64,000 bases of DNA, from positions 1,167,001 to 1,231,000 of the forward strand of contig NZ_CP016268.1 in NCBI RefSeq assembly GCF_001677435.1. The letters are read 5' to 3'. Numbering within the stretch: the stretch's first letter is position 1; each line of letters begins with the position of its first letter. The notes beneath the pieces were generated by a model, which was not told where the DNA came from, did not search any database, and saw only the letters and a program-made list of their open reading frames with translations. The stretch is from Woeseia oceani (GTDB taxonomy: Bacteria > Pseudomonadota > Gammaproteobacteria > Steroidobacterales > Woeseiaceae). Of this stretch, positions 15,886 through 25,460 are shown piece by piece. Both the position numbers and the translations under genes were made by a program.

Positions 15886-17775
15886 ATGAATACCTTCAAA
15901 ATGCAAGGCTTAGTTGCAGCACTGACGCTGGCCGCATTGCTGACGGCATGCGGCAAAACGGATCCGGCTGCAGAGCAAGCCGGCGCTGCTGCTGATAATC
16001 AGGTGGCCGGTGAAGCCGCTATGACGGCTCCGGACGACGCAGAAACAGCACGGCTCAATCGCTGGCTGGACGAACGCTTTGAGGAGCAACTTCAGTTCAG
16101 CCCCATGAAACTGACCAGCCTCGGCCGCAAGGACCTTTACGACGAGATAGACGATGTAAGCGAGCAGGCGGCGCGCGATCAGGCGGCGTGGGGAATGGAC
16201 ACGGTTCAGCAAATGAAGGCGCAGTTTGACCGCAACGCGCTCACCGCCTTGGGCAAGGAATCGTTCGATTTGTGGGTCTTCCAGGCGGAGAAAGCGGTCA
16301 AAGACCTGGAGTTCATGCGCCAGGGTTATTTGTTCGGTGAGCTGGGTGGCTGGGAAGACTCGCTCCCTTCTTTCCTGATCAACTTTCACAAGGTGGATGA
16401 CGAAGCGGACATGCGTGCCTACATCGCCCGCATCGGCGGTGCGTCTCGCGCCATGGACCAGGTCACGATGATGGCCAAGAGCAAGGCGGCCGACGGTGTG
16501 CGGCCACCACGATTTGCCTACGCGACAGCGATAGAGCGGGCGGCGAAAGTGACCACGGGTCAGCCGTTCGGCGATGGCCCCGATTCAGCGCTGTTCGGTG
16601 ATGCGAAGAACAAGATTGACGCGCTGGCGGCCGCCAAGCTAATTGATGCAGACACCGCCAGTGCGCTTCTTGATGACGTGTCCGCGGCTTTGACCGAACA
16701 ACTTTACCCGGCCTACAACCGGTTTATCGACTGGCTGAACGCCGACATGCCCAATGCGGATGAACAGGCCCGCGGTGTATGGGCATTGCCGGACGGCGAG
16801 GCCTTTTACAACCACCAGCTCGCAACGTATACCACGCTACCGATGACTGCTGACGACGTGCATCAGCTGGGCCTGTCGGAAGTGCAACGCATCCTGGCGG
16901 AGATGGACGGTATTCGCGACGAAGTGGGTTTCGACGGTGACCTGAAGGAATTCTTCGAATTCATACGTACCGATTCCCAGTTCTATTACCCCAATACCGA
17001 TGAGGGGCGCGAAGCTTATCTTGACGATACGCGAGCATTTCTCGCTGAAATCGAGCAGAAGCTGCCCGAGTACTTAGGCACCTTGCCGAAAGCGAAATTG
17101 GAAGTGAAGCGGGTAGAAGCATTTCGCGAAGTGGACGGCGGGGCGCAGCACTACTCTCCCGGCACGCCGGACGGCTCCCGGCCGGGTGTGTACTACGTGC
17201 ACATGTCGGACATGAGCGGCTATTCAAAAACCGACATGGAAACCACCGCGTACCACGAAGGCAGCCCCGGTCACCATATGCAAATTTCCATTGCCCAGGA
17301 ACTCACTGATCTGCCCACGTTCCGCACTCAGGCGTTCTTCTCGGTCTACTCCGAAGGCTGGGGGCTCTATTCGGAAAAGCTGTCCAGGGAAATGGGGCAG
17401 TTTAAAGATCCGTACCGGAACTTTGGCCGTCTGACCGCCGAGATGTGGCGGGCCATCCGACTGGTGGTCGACACTGGCCTGCACGCGAAAGGCTGGACCC
17501 AGGAACAGGCTGAGCAGTTCTTTTTTGATAACTCGGCCATCCCGGCGAGCGCTGTGCGCTCAGAAGTGCGCCGCTATCTCACGTTTCCTGGGCAGGCAAC
17601 TTCTTACAAAATCGGCATGCTGAAAATTGGGGAGCTTCGCCGGCATGCGGAAACGGAGCTGGGTGACCGGTTTGATATTCGCGGCTTCCATGACGTCGTA
17701 CTGGGCGGGGGTGCATTGCCCATGCCGTTGCTTGAAACACGGGTGAACAACTGGATTGCCGACCAGCAACGCTGA
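15886..17775 (+). CDS. DUF885 family lipoprotein (putative metallopeptidase)
   Basis: A 629-residue exported lipoprotein: signal peptide followed by LLTACGK with the lipid-modified Cys at about residue 22. The DUF885 domain fills the rest. Its hallmark AYHEGSPGHHMQ (His457, Glu458) is an HExxH-like zinc site, and YSEGWGLYSE supplies the likely third ligand, as in M3/M32-type gluzincin relatives. I start at the ATG at 15886, with CGGAGA upstream; the TTG at 15883 is one codon earlier. Probable periplasmic or outer-membrane peptidase. Monocistronic by context. Confidence 0.88.
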   Translation: MNTFKMQGLVAALTLAALLTACGKTDPAAEQAGAAADNQVAGEAAMTAPDDAETARLNRWLDERFEEQLQFSPMKLTSLGRKDLYDEIDDVSEQAARDQAAWGMDTVQQMKAQFDRNALTALGKESFDLWVFQAEKAVKDLEFMRQGYLFGELGGWEDSLPSFLINFHKVDDEADMRAYIARIGGASRAMDQVTMMAKSKAADGVRPPRFAYATAIERAAKVTTGQPFGDGPDSALFGDAKNKIDALAAAKLIDADTASALLDDVSAALTEQLYPAYNRFIDWLNADMPNADEQARGVWALPDGEAFYNHQLATYTTLPMTADDVHQLGLSEVQRILAEMDGIRDEVGFDGDLKEFFEFIRTDSQFYYPNTDEGREAYLDDTRAFLAEIEQKLPEYLGTLPKAKLEVKRVEAFREVDGGAQHYSPGTPDGSRPGVYYVHMSDMSGYSKTDMETTAYHEGSPGHHMQISIAQELTDLPTFRTQAFFSVYSEGWGLYSEKLSREMGQFKDPYRNFGRLTAEMWRAIRLVVDTGLHAKGWTQEQAEQFFFDNSAIPASAVRSEVRRYLTFPGQATSYKIGMLKIGELRRHAETELGDRFDIRGFHDVVLGGGALPMPLLETRVNNWIADQQR

Positions 17776-18170
17776 TGCCGACCAGTCTTTGCGGGTTCTT
17801 TCAGCCGCAGAGTCAACCGGACGAAGCAAGACCACGGTGACCAGCGAGAGAGTGACGTTGACATGGACTATGCCGTGCATCGTGACCTTGCCAGCTCTTC
17901 CGCCGATAGGAGGGGTTATGCACCGGCTGCTTGCGCCCGAAAGGAAGGGGCCGGCATGCTGACACTCTTTCCGTTTGAGCAGCCGGTCTTCGCGAAAGAG
18001 GCCGGTTACTGCGTCGTACGGTGCAACCCAACAAGCGACCGTGTTTCCACGTCTTTTGGCCGAGGCTGCTCTGCGTTGCTGTTCCATGCGAGCCGCGTCT
18101 GGTGCGGCTGAGCCAGGACCTCAGGTCGCAGCAATAGCCGAGTTGCGCCGGATGTATGACCCGTATTGGC
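17776..18170. other. Intergenic stretch without a supported gene
   Basis: The 395 bp between the DUF885 gene and the terminator of the opposite-strand gene hold only short frames with no family resemblance or ribosome binding sites. I see no RNA gene or repeat here. Confidence 0.5.
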
Positions 18171-18202
18171 AAAAAACCCGCCAGCGGCTTCCGCTGGCGG
18201 GT
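18171..18202 (-). terminator. Rho-independent terminator (minus strand)
   Basis: Read on the minus strand, a 12-bp perfect stem (ACCCGCCAGCGG with its complement) with a 3-nt loop runs into six Ts. It lies about 60 bp after the stop of the NOTUM-like gene and clearly terminates it. Confidence 0.92.
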
Positions 18203-18264
18203 CAGCTGGAGCAGTACACAACTGCAGCTGGGCAAGTTGATTCTGGCCAGCAGTGGTGCGTCAT

Positions 18265-19911
18265 TTAAGGTAGCTTGACGTCACCTATAAGGTCGTAGTC
18301 ATACTGGCTGTCGAGCGCAGCCCACCCTTTCAGGTATTCCTTTATCGTCCGTGCCTTGCCCAGCGTTGTAGTGCCTTGCGGCTGGATCAAGTGGCCGTTG
18401 AAGGTGTTAACGCAAGTGACATTGAACGGGTTTGCACCCAGTGCCAATGCGTACCCGGCCGCGCAAGTACTACTCGCATAGGCATCCACCACTCCATGCG
18501 TTGGGATCGCGCGACGATTCTCTTCGAGGAAACTGCAGCCGGGTAAATTGAAAATGCTGCAATTTTCAGTGGTCATCTCAAGAAAGGGTGCAAACACGGT
18601 AACGTTCGGCGATGCCGCCGCACCTTCCAGCGAGACTTGTAGTACCGGCAACAGCAGCATGTACATCGCGCGCGCCAGCTCTGAGGATGAATCGACCATG
18701 ACATCGTTACGTGTCTCTAAATCGAGATAGTTGCGCAGCTCGGATAGCGGTTGCAGGCTCAATATGTCCTGGATAACGTCGGCAAAGTCTTCGTCGGTGA
18801 ACTCTTCATGGTCCGGGAACAATCCGAACGCGACCAGCCCCACAGCAAAATCGTACATGTTCCTTAGAACCAGCATGTCGGTGGATATGAAGGGCGTGGA
18901 TCCGTCGTTGAAGGCCTTGTTCAGGACGTAGTCGTGCAACGTGCACAACATCAACAGGCTGGGGTTGGCGATGACTTCAGGTTCGTTTTCGAGTGATTCA
19001 AAGCAGGCAGCAGGTCCGGGCCAACCTTCAGTGGAAATGTTGTTGAATGCACCCCACACATTGGCGGTTGTGTCATAGCCCGCAGCGAGATTGTCTTCGA
19101 TGTCAAAGTTCGCGAAGCGCAGCAGACTGTCGACGGTCGGCGCACTTATGCCCTGATTGGCCAGCCAGCTCCGGACCTGTGTTTCGGTTCCCGCCAGCGG
19201 CAAGAACGGTATCCATGTGTCCAGCATCAGTCCGCGCACGTTAGTGGCTGGACCGAATAACGCGTCAATTTTGTCGATATGGGTCTGTACGCCGACCGAA
19301 CCGGCCGATATACCGCCAACTACGACCTCAGTGGCGGTTGTTGTCACTCCATACTGGGTGTCCAGTTCATCAAATGCCGCTTGCAGGATTCTCTTACCGC
19401 GAAAATGCACGGCGTATTCGCCGCTGCCGGCAGAGTCCACGACTATCGTGTCAGTGCCATTGAAGACTACAGGGTCGCCATTGCCATCAACTGACCCCAC
19501 TTTCGAACCAGCCCATCCGTCGGATGAGCAATAGTGTATTTGCACTGTATTGTAGCCGTCGAAAGGAGCTCCCGCCGGGCGGGTAAGGTTCAGCTTGCCG
19601 TTGGCCGGGAAGGACCCCAGCGGCCGCATGTTGTGCGCCTCGCCCTGCCAGCGGGCCTGGCAGCTCGCGTCGTCTCTGCAGCTGCCGCCGCCCACCAGGT
19701 GTACGTACCATTTGTTGGAAACCCCGGCCCCATCAGCGACCAGCGTGACCTGCATATTGGCGGGCTCGCCATTGTTGCAGACTGCGCCGGCATGATTGCT
19801 CAGGCTGATCATGGTATCGCTCACAACCGTCGCGGCGTTTGCTTGGATCGATAGTGCTCCTGATATGAGCAGTGACAACATCGTTAGACCGATGCACTGA
19901 CCTTTCATCAT
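18265..19911 (-). CDS. NOTUM/pectin acetylesterase-like secreted esterase
   Basis: An exported alpha/beta-hydrolase of the pectin-acetylesterase/NOTUM family (CE13-like). Start at 19911 because GGAGAAGG lies just upstream; the in-frame ATG at 19941 overlaps nothing useful. After the signal peptide come the family strands WYVHLVGGGSC, VQIHYCSSDGWAG, VHFRGKRILQAAFDEL and the nucleophile elbow GGISAGS (Ser202). His of the triad is probably in the C-terminal FNGHLIQP. Several Cys pairs suggest disulphides. The family removes acetyl from pectin in plants and palmitoleate from Wnt in animals; bacterial substrates are mostly unknown. Confidence 0.8.
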   Translation of the reverse strand: MMKGQCIGLTMLSLLISGALSIQANAATVVSDTMISLSNHAGAVCNNGEPANMQVTLVADGAGVSNKWYVHLVGGGSCRDDASCQARWQGEAHNMRPLGSFPANGKLNLTRPAGAPFDGYNTVQIHYCSSDGWAGSKVGSVDGNGDPVVFNGTDTIVVDSAGSGEYAVHFRGKRILQAAFDELDTQYGVTTTATEVVVGGISAGSVGVQTHIDKIDALFGPATNVRGLMLDTWIPFLPLAGTETQVRSWLANQGISAPTVDSLLRFANFDIEDNLAAGYDTTANVWGAFNNISTEGWPGPAACFESLENEPEVIANPSLLMLCTLHDYVLNKAFNDGSTPFISTDMLVLRNMYDFAVGLVAFGLFPDHEEFTDEDFADVIQDILSLQPLSELRNYLDLETRNDVMVDSSSELARAMYMLLLPVLQVSLEGAAASPNVTVFAPFLEMTTENCSIFNLPGCSFLEENRRAIPTHGVVDAYASSTCAAGYALALGANPFNVTCVNTFNGHLIQPQGTTTLGKARTIKEYLKGWAALDSQYDYDLIGDVKLP

Positions 19912-20395
19912 TTGCCTTCTCCAGTGATGAGGGAGGTTCACGTACCCCCGCCCTGTGGCAAACCGGTTAGCCTCCCTCTCAACTAACCAGCATAGGGGTA
20001 TGGCCTTCGTTTCTGTTTGTTGTCGGTGGCGATGCGGCGCTTCTGCACTTCCTGAATGCAGTCGGTATCGTCAATTCGGGACGCCAGCGGCTGTTCAGTC
20101 TATATCATATATAGAATAAAGTTTCACCAATGAACAAATATGGTCGAGCCCGGCATTGCTGGAGTGAGGTGTAACCGTTCGCCGTGGCATTGCCGGCGGA
20201 TGCAAAATCCGGGCCCGTCGAACGGCATCCCCGAGTGTTCAGAAAGTTGATTGCGGTCGCAGGGCGGACTCTCGATCAGCCGTCAAAGGGGCCAGAGGGG
20301 CCGAAGGGGCTCGAAATAGCTGTGGTTGTTCCGGAACTTGCGGATGCCAATGGTTGTTTCCGTTTTTCATTAGCATTGCCCACCGAAAATATTGC

Positions 20396-20424
20396 TTGAC
20401 CTCTTACCGGCAGACAATTATATT
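20396..20424 (+). promoter_or_regulatory. Sigma70-type promoter upstream of TonB receptor
   Basis: TTGACC at 20396-20401 and TATATT at 20419-20424 with an ideal 17-bp spacer, 114 bp before the receptor start codon. The surrounding 600-bp divergent region (19942-20537) contains no supported gene. Confidence 0.65.
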
Positions 20425-20537
20425 TTTTTACCAATAAATTACCTTTTTACTGATGCGGGAAGGGCGGTAGAGGTAATTTGTCAGACTGCTGCGTCATTAC
20501 GGTGTCGCCATGCAATTCTTCAACTCGGGGGGATAAA

Positions 20538-22751
20538 ATGATTCTTTGTCGGACTTTGCGTCGTTGTGCCTTAGCGGCGGTGTTGCCGTTGGCCTTTTAC
20601 CTGCCCGTCAACGTGGCGGCCCAAAGCGAAGAGCCGGGCGCCAACAGTGTCGTGCTGGAAGAGGTCATCGTTACCGCCCGCAAGCGGGACGAATCTGTAC
20701 GTGACATACCGACCAGTATCGACGCGTTCACTGGCGATCGCCTCGACGAGCTTGGCTATAGCTCCATTGAAGACGTATTGAAATTGTCCCCGGGTGTTAC
20801 GTTCGAATCCGGTTTCACGCCTTCCAGCTTCTCAGTGATAGTGCGCGGAATCACTAATGATTCGCGCGGCGTCGGTCCTCGCACCGTTGGTAGCTTCTAC
20901 GGCAACGTTCCAATGACAAACCCGTCTATCATGGGTGTGGAGCCGGACCTTGATACCTTCGACATGCGGAGCGTCGAAATCCTCAAAGGACCGCAGGGCA
21001 CGTTGTTCGGTGGTTCGGCATTGGCCGGTGCTATTCGCTACGAACCAAACGCACCCGATTTCACAGGTTTCAATGGTGCAATCTCCCTTGGTACGGGCTC
21101 GATGGCCTCCAGCGATGACAACATCGCGAATTACGCATTGATGCTGAATGCCCCGTTAAGCGAAAACTTTGCACTCCGCTTCGCGGGATCCGTGCGCGAA
21201 CTGCCGGGATACATCGATGATGAAGTCAGCGGCGAGAAAGACATCAATGACTACAAAGCGACGCAGGCACGGTTGATCGCGGACTGGAAGTTGACGGATA
21301 GCTTATCACTGCAAGGTCAGTACATGAAGTACGAAGGTGAACTCGGCGCGTTCAGTTACATCGACGGTACCGAACCGGTAAGAGTTCGCACTCGCAGGCT
21401 ACTGGATGACCACGAATATTCCGATGTCGAGTTATACGGTGCTCAGCTAACCTGGGACGCCGAAGACTTTTCTGTAGTCTTTGAGGGCAATCGACTCAAA
21501 AAAGATCGAGATCAACTGAATGATGTCACCCAGTTTCTCGGGCTGTTCGGCACTGGCATCACTGTTGGTCAGTCATTCTTCGAGGCCACTGACCAGGATA
21601 CATTCGAAACGCGTATCGTTTCGAACGAGCCCACTTCTGGCGATGGACTGTTTGGCGGCTGGCAATATACAGCCGGTCTCTTTTATTCCGAATCCGCTCA
21701 AACCCGGCCGGTCATCATACGCCTGGATTTCCCAACTCATATCCAAAAGCAGGGCGGCGGAGCCACGATAGAAGCAGAAGAGAAAGCAGTGTATTTCGAT
21801 CTGACTCGCACATTAGGTTCCAATTTCGAATTGAACCTCGGCGGACGGTATTTTGACCAGACCACCACAGGTGGCAACTTCGTCGATTTCTTATACACAT
21901 CGCTTGATCCTGGCGGCTTGCCAGCAAACATCGACTTCGTACCCAACTTCAATTCCTTCGCTACCCTGACCGAATCCGGATTCAACCCCAAGGCGGCGCT
22001 GCGCTGGTTTGCGACAGAAAATGCCACTGTCATCGCAAGCTATACACAGGGCTTTCGGTTTGGTGGTATCAATGGTTTCTCGCTCGAGCCTGAAATCCCG
22101 GTTCCATTCAGTTTTGGTTCGGACGAAATCGACAACTACGAACTGGGATTGCGCACAACGTGGCTGGAGCAGCGACTCACAGCTGACATTACAGCATTCT
22201 ACGTGGACTGGAAAAACCTCCAGATCCTGCAGCGTGCCAGTGTTTATGCATACGTAGACAATGTTGGAGCGGCGGAGGTAAAAGGTGTCGAAGCGGCCCT
22301 GAACGCGGCACTGACCGAGCACTTGTCCGTTTCGTTTAATGCGAGTTATCAGAACGCCGAGACCTCGGTCTTTTTTGAATCTGGTGAGTTCGGGCCCATT
22401 GCGGCAGGGACACAGTTGCCGCAATCGCCTGAATGGACAGGAGCTGCACAGCTGAGGTATCAGGGAGAGCTGGGCAATCTTGACCTCGACAGCTCACTGA
22501 CTTATTCCTACCGGGGTGATTCAACCAACAACCTCACCAACACAGTGCCCCTGGATGGTTACGGGACATTGGACCTGGCCTTGAGCCTGCAAGCGCAATC
22601 CATGTCGATGCAGCCGCGCGTGAGCTTGATTGGCAAGAACTTGACTGACGAAAGCGCTGCGCTGTTCGGATTCACGCTGGCCGGTGTAACGGATGTCATA
22701 TCTCTGAATCAGCCCCGCCAGGTGATGTTGAAACTCGACCTTTCGTTCTGA
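20538..22751 (+). CDS. TonB-dependent outer-membrane receptor
   Basis: A 737-residue active transporter of the outer membrane driven by TonB. Start at ATG 20538, preceded by GGGGGAT; a signal peptide cleavable near NVAAQS; TonB box VLEEVIVTARKRDE at about 39-52; plug domain with VIVRGITND and VEILKGPQGTLFGGSALAGAI; then a 22-strand-type barrel ending in the aromatic residue of VMLKLDLSF. The substrate is unknown. Its neighbours (esterase, serine hydrolase, GH172, MFS) suggest uptake of an oligosaccharide or glycoconjugate. A strong terminator follows directly. Confidence 0.93.
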   Translation: MILCRTLRRCALAAVLPLAFYLPVNVAAQSEEPGANSVVLEEVIVTARKRDESVRDIPTSIDAFTGDRLDELGYSSIEDVLKLSPGVTFESGFTPSSFSVIVRGITNDSRGVGPRTVGSFYGNVPMTNPSIMGVEPDLDTFDMRSVEILKGPQGTLFGGSALAGAIRYEPNAPDFTGFNGAISLGTGSMASSDDNIANYALMLNAPLSENFALRFAGSVRELPGYIDDEVSGEKDINDYKATQARLIADWKLTDSLSLQGQYMKYEGELGAFSYIDGTEPVRVRTRRLLDDHEYSDVELYGAQLTWDAEDFSVVFEGNRLKKDRDQLNDVTQFLGLFGTGITVGQSFFEATDQDTFETRIVSNEPTSGDGLFGGWQYTAGLFYSESAQTRPVIIRLDFPTHIQKQGGGATIEAEEKAVYFDLTRTLGSNFELNLGGRYFDQTTTGGNFVDFLYTSLDPGGLPANIDFVPNFNSFATLTESGFNPKAALRWFATENATVIASYTQGFRFGGINGFSLEPEIPVPFSFGSDEIDNYELGLRTTWLEQRLTADITAFYVDWKNLQILQRASVYAYVDNVGAAEVKGVEAALNAALTEHLSVSFNASYQNAETSVFFESGEFGPIAAGTQLPQSPEWTGAAQLRYQGELGNLDLDSSLTYSYRGDSTNNLTNTVPLDGYGTLDLALSLQAQSMSMQPRVSLIGKNLTDESAALFGFTLAGVTDVISLNQPRQVMLKLDLSF

Positions 22752-22769
22752 AACGGTTCATTGCTCTCG

Positions 22770-22796
22770 GGCCCCGGCAATCCGCCGGGGCCTTTT
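22770..22796 (+). terminator. Rho-independent terminator after TonB receptor
   Basis: A 9-bp GGCCCCGGC/GCCGGGGCC stem with a 5-nt loop runs into TTTT, 19 bp after the receptor stop. It separates the receptor from the serine hydrolase gene, whose start lies 20 bp further on. Confidence 0.85.
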
Positions 22797-22816
22797 GCGT
22801 CATGAAGGGAGGCAAC

Positions 22817-24160
22817 ATGTTTGAATCTCGTACGTTGTTGGCGTTGCTGTTGATTGCCATCGCGCAGCCAGCAGTTGCAGCGCCGATACCATGCACGGTG
22901 GAAGCCGAATCCGTTGGAATGTCGAGTGACCGCTTGCAGCGTCTGAGCGCGGCTATGCAGCAGTACGTTGACGACGAGAAGGCAGCGGGCATCGTGACTT
23001 ACGTAGCCAGAAGCGGGCGTGTGGTCAATCTGCAGGCCTTTGGAATGTCAGACATTCAGGCTGGCCGGGAAATGACGCCGGACACAATTTTCCGTATTGC
23101 GTCGCAGACCAAGTTGATAACCAGCGTCGCGGTCATGATGTTGGTTGAGGAGGGACAGATAGCGCTGGAAGATCCGCTGTCCCGATTCTTGCCCGCGTTC
23201 GCCCAGTCCCAGGTTGCGGTGGCAACGGAGTCGAACGGTGAGCCTGAACTGGTACCAGCGAAACGACCGATCACCATTCGCGATCTGCTGACGCACACGT
23301 CCGGCATATCCTATGGGGTTGGCGTTAGTGGATCGTATTGGCAGGAAGCAGGCATCTACGGCGGTTATTATGCCGATCGCGATGAGAGCATGGCCAGTCT
23401 TGTGGACCGGATGGCTGATTTACCGCTGGATGCGCAACCGGGCGAGCATTTCGTGTACGGACACAGTACCGACATCCTGGGCGTTGTTGTCGAGAAAGTG
23501 GCGGGTGTCAGCCTGGGCGAGTTTCTCCGCGAGCGCCTGTTTGTCCCACTGCAACTGCACGATACTCATTTTTTCCTTCCCAGGGAAAAGGCGGACCGGC
23601 TGGCGGCTGTCTATGCGGCGGACGCAACGGGCTTGCGTAGAGCCGACGGGGCCAGTGGCCTCGATAATCAGGGCCATTTTGTTGAAGGCCCCAGGGTCAC
23701 CGAATCGGGTGGCGGCGGGATAGTGACGACGGCGCGAGACTACGGTCGATTCTTGCAGATGATGCTGAATGGCGGGCAACTTGACGGGGTTCGCGTGCTC
23801 GGTCCACGCACCGTGGAGTTGATGACTATTAATCACACCGGATCGCTGTTTGCTGACCAGCCTGCGTTGCGCCCTGGCCTGGGATTCGGGCTTGGCGTTG
23901 CTGTCATGCTGGATCAGGGCGAAGCCAGTCTGTATGGGTCGGTGGGCTCCTATGGTTTCGCCGGGGCCTACTTCACCACGTACTGGGTTGATCCCGAGGA
24001 GCAACTCATCACCATGGTGATGACGCAGTTGCGACCGCCTGTCGATCCGACCTTGCACACAAAAGTGAGAACGTTGGTGTATCAGTCTATAGTCGATGAG
24101 GCACCTGCCGCACGCGATCTTCCAACCGACACCGGTTCCGCGTGCGAGGTTGCCGAGTAA
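22817..24160 (+). CDS. Serine hydrolase, beta-lactamase/esterase class C family
   Basis: A 447-residue exported member of the class C beta-lactamase/penicillin-binding superfamily (PF00144 type). I start at ATG 22817 (GGGAGG just upstream), which gives a clean signal peptide ending at about residue 22. Catalytic SxxK is S96-QTK99; the Tyr motif is Y214-GHS. The KTG equivalent is not classical, which argues for an esterase, peptidase or amidase rather than a true beta-lactamase. The gene lies in the carbohydrate locus and is probably cotranscribed with the GH172 gene 123 bp downstream. Confidence 0.87.
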   Translation: MFESRTLLALLLIAIAQPAVAAPIPCTVEAESVGMSSDRLQRLSAAMQQYVDDEKAAGIVTYVARSGRVVNLQAFGMSDIQAGREMTPDTIFRIASQTKLITSVAVMMLVEEGQIALEDPLSRFLPAFAQSQVAVATESNGEPELVPAKRPITIRDLLTHTSGISYGVGVSGSYWQEAGIYGGYYADRDESMASLVDRMADLPLDAQPGEHFVYGHSTDILGVVVEKVAGVSLGEFLRERLFVPLQLHDTHFFLPREKADRLAAVYAADATGLRRADGASGLDNQGHFVEGPRVTESGGGGIVTTARDYGRFLQMMLNGGQLDGVRVLGPRTVELMTINHTGSLFADQPALRPGLGFGLGVAVMLDQGEASLYGSVGSYGFAGAYFTTYWVDPEEQLITMVMTQLRPPVDPTLHTKVRTLVYQSIVDEAPAARDLPTDTGSACEVAE

Positions 24161-24283
24161 CGAAGCGGCTTTGATTTCAGTCGCGGTGTCTTGCCGCTAT
24201 TGACAGCAGCCTTGCTTTCCATTGCCTGTGCATTGCGCGTTACAGGAAGGTAGATCAATCCAGCAGTTACGAAAGGAGTCATC

Positions 24284-25402
24284 TTGAGCGAGTTGTTCGA
24301 AGTTCCAGCCGGCGTTACCAGCCGATCAATTACTTTCGAAAATCCAAACGGTATGCCGGGGCAAGGTGGCGCCGCCAGCAGCCCGCTGGGTGCCGGTCGC
24401 AAAGGGGCGCCAGCGAGAATGATTCCTCCTGGTGAGACAGTCGAAATTGCCGATATTGCCGGGCCGGGTGTCATCCGGCATATCTGGGTAGCGACGTACA
24501 ACGTGGCCGACATATTGCGGGGGTTGACGGTACGTGCCTATTGGGAAGGCCAGGAGCATCCCAGTATCGAAGCTCCGTTAGGCGATTTCTTTGGCTGTGC
24601 CCACGGCCAATCCAGCGCGTACGCCTCGGCTGTGCATTCAGTTGGTGAAAAAGGTGCGTTCAATATCTGGCTGCCAATGCCATTTCTGAAGCACGCCCGA
24701 CTGACTATAACCAACGAGCTACGGATTCCGGCGTTGTTCTTCTACCAGATTGACTACACGCTGGGTGACGCGCTCAAGCCAGACGCGGGTCGCCTGCATG
24801 CATTATTTCGCCGTGAGAACCCTACTACGTTGGCTCACGATTTCGAGTTGCTGCCAACCCGGCGCAGCGAAGGGCGTTTTCTCGGATCCGTTATCGGTGT
24901 TCGTCCACAGGAACCTTCGTGGTGGGGAGAGGGCGAAGCCAAGTTCTACATTGATGGCGATGAAAAATTGCCAACCATAGTCGGCACGGGTGCCGAGGAC
25001 TACGTCGGGCTGGGCTGGTGTGTGCAACGTACGCCGTATCTTTATCACGGGGCGAGTCAGGTCAGTCAGAGTGATGAGCCCAACATGGCAGGGCCGGTTT
25101 CGATGTATCGCTGGCACATGGTGGATCCGATTTATTGGCGCCAGTCGATCCGTGTCACCATCCAGCAGATTGGTGTGGTGATCACGCCTGAGACGGCACC
25201 TCGTTCGTTCGAGGGTTACCTTGATTGTCTGCGCGAGCGGCAGGACGACTGGTCGTGTTGTACTTTCTGGTATGAGCCCACTTCAAGTGAGCCCTTGCCT
25301 GACTACCCGGATCTGGCCGTACGTTTGCAGGATCTCGAACTTGAGCCGAACCTGGAGGGTTTGCCGCTGCAGTCAGAGTTCAGTACCCAGGACTCGCTGT
25401 GA
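24284..25402 (+). CDS. DUF2961 / GH172-like glycoside hydrolase
   Basis: A 372-residue protein of the DUF2961 family, now GH172, whose characterised members act on D-fructofuranose dianhydrides and D-arabinofuranosides. Signatures: GAGRKGAPARMIPPGETVEIADIAGPGVIRHIW split over residues 36-70, EAPLGDFFGC near 95, PMPFLKHARLTITNE and GTGAEDYVGLGW near 235. The TTG start has AAAGGAG 7 nt upstream. No signal peptide is seen, so it is probably cytoplasmic, unlike many relatives. With the downstream MFS carrier it likely processes an imported furanose-containing sugar. Confidence 0.85.
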   Translation: MSELFEVPAGVTSRSITFENPNGMPGQGGAASSPLGAGRKGAPARMIPPGETVEIADIAGPGVIRHIWVATYNVADILRGLTVRAYWEGQEHPSIEAPLGDFFGCAHGQSSAYASAVHSVGEKGAFNIWLPMPFLKHARLTITNELRIPALFFYQIDYTLGDALKPDAGRLHALFRRENPTTLAHDFELLPTRRSEGRFLGSVIGVRPQEPSWWGEGEAKFYIDGDEKLPTIVGTGAEDYVGLGWCVQRTPYLYHGASQVSQSDEPNMAGPVSMYRWHMVDPIYWRQSIRVTIQQIGVVITPETAPRSFEGYLDCLRERQDDWSCCTFWYEPTSSEPLPDYPDLAVRLQDLELEPNLEGLPLQSEFSTQDSL

Positions 25403-25460
25403 ACGCACAGACAGCTGAGCTGCGGTCACGCGGTGGCATCCGCCTGAAGGCAGACGTCGT

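Noticed and set aside
17813-18235. 140-codon minus-strand frame and overlapping plus-strand frames in the gap after the DUF885 gene
   Set aside because: They overlap a perfect terminator hairpin, are Arg/Ser-rich in the manner of non-coding GC-rich DNA, and lack ribosome binding sites.
20184-20399. 71-codon frame upstream of the TonB receptor
   Set aside because: It has no ribosome binding site or family resemblance and runs into the predicted promoter of the receptor.
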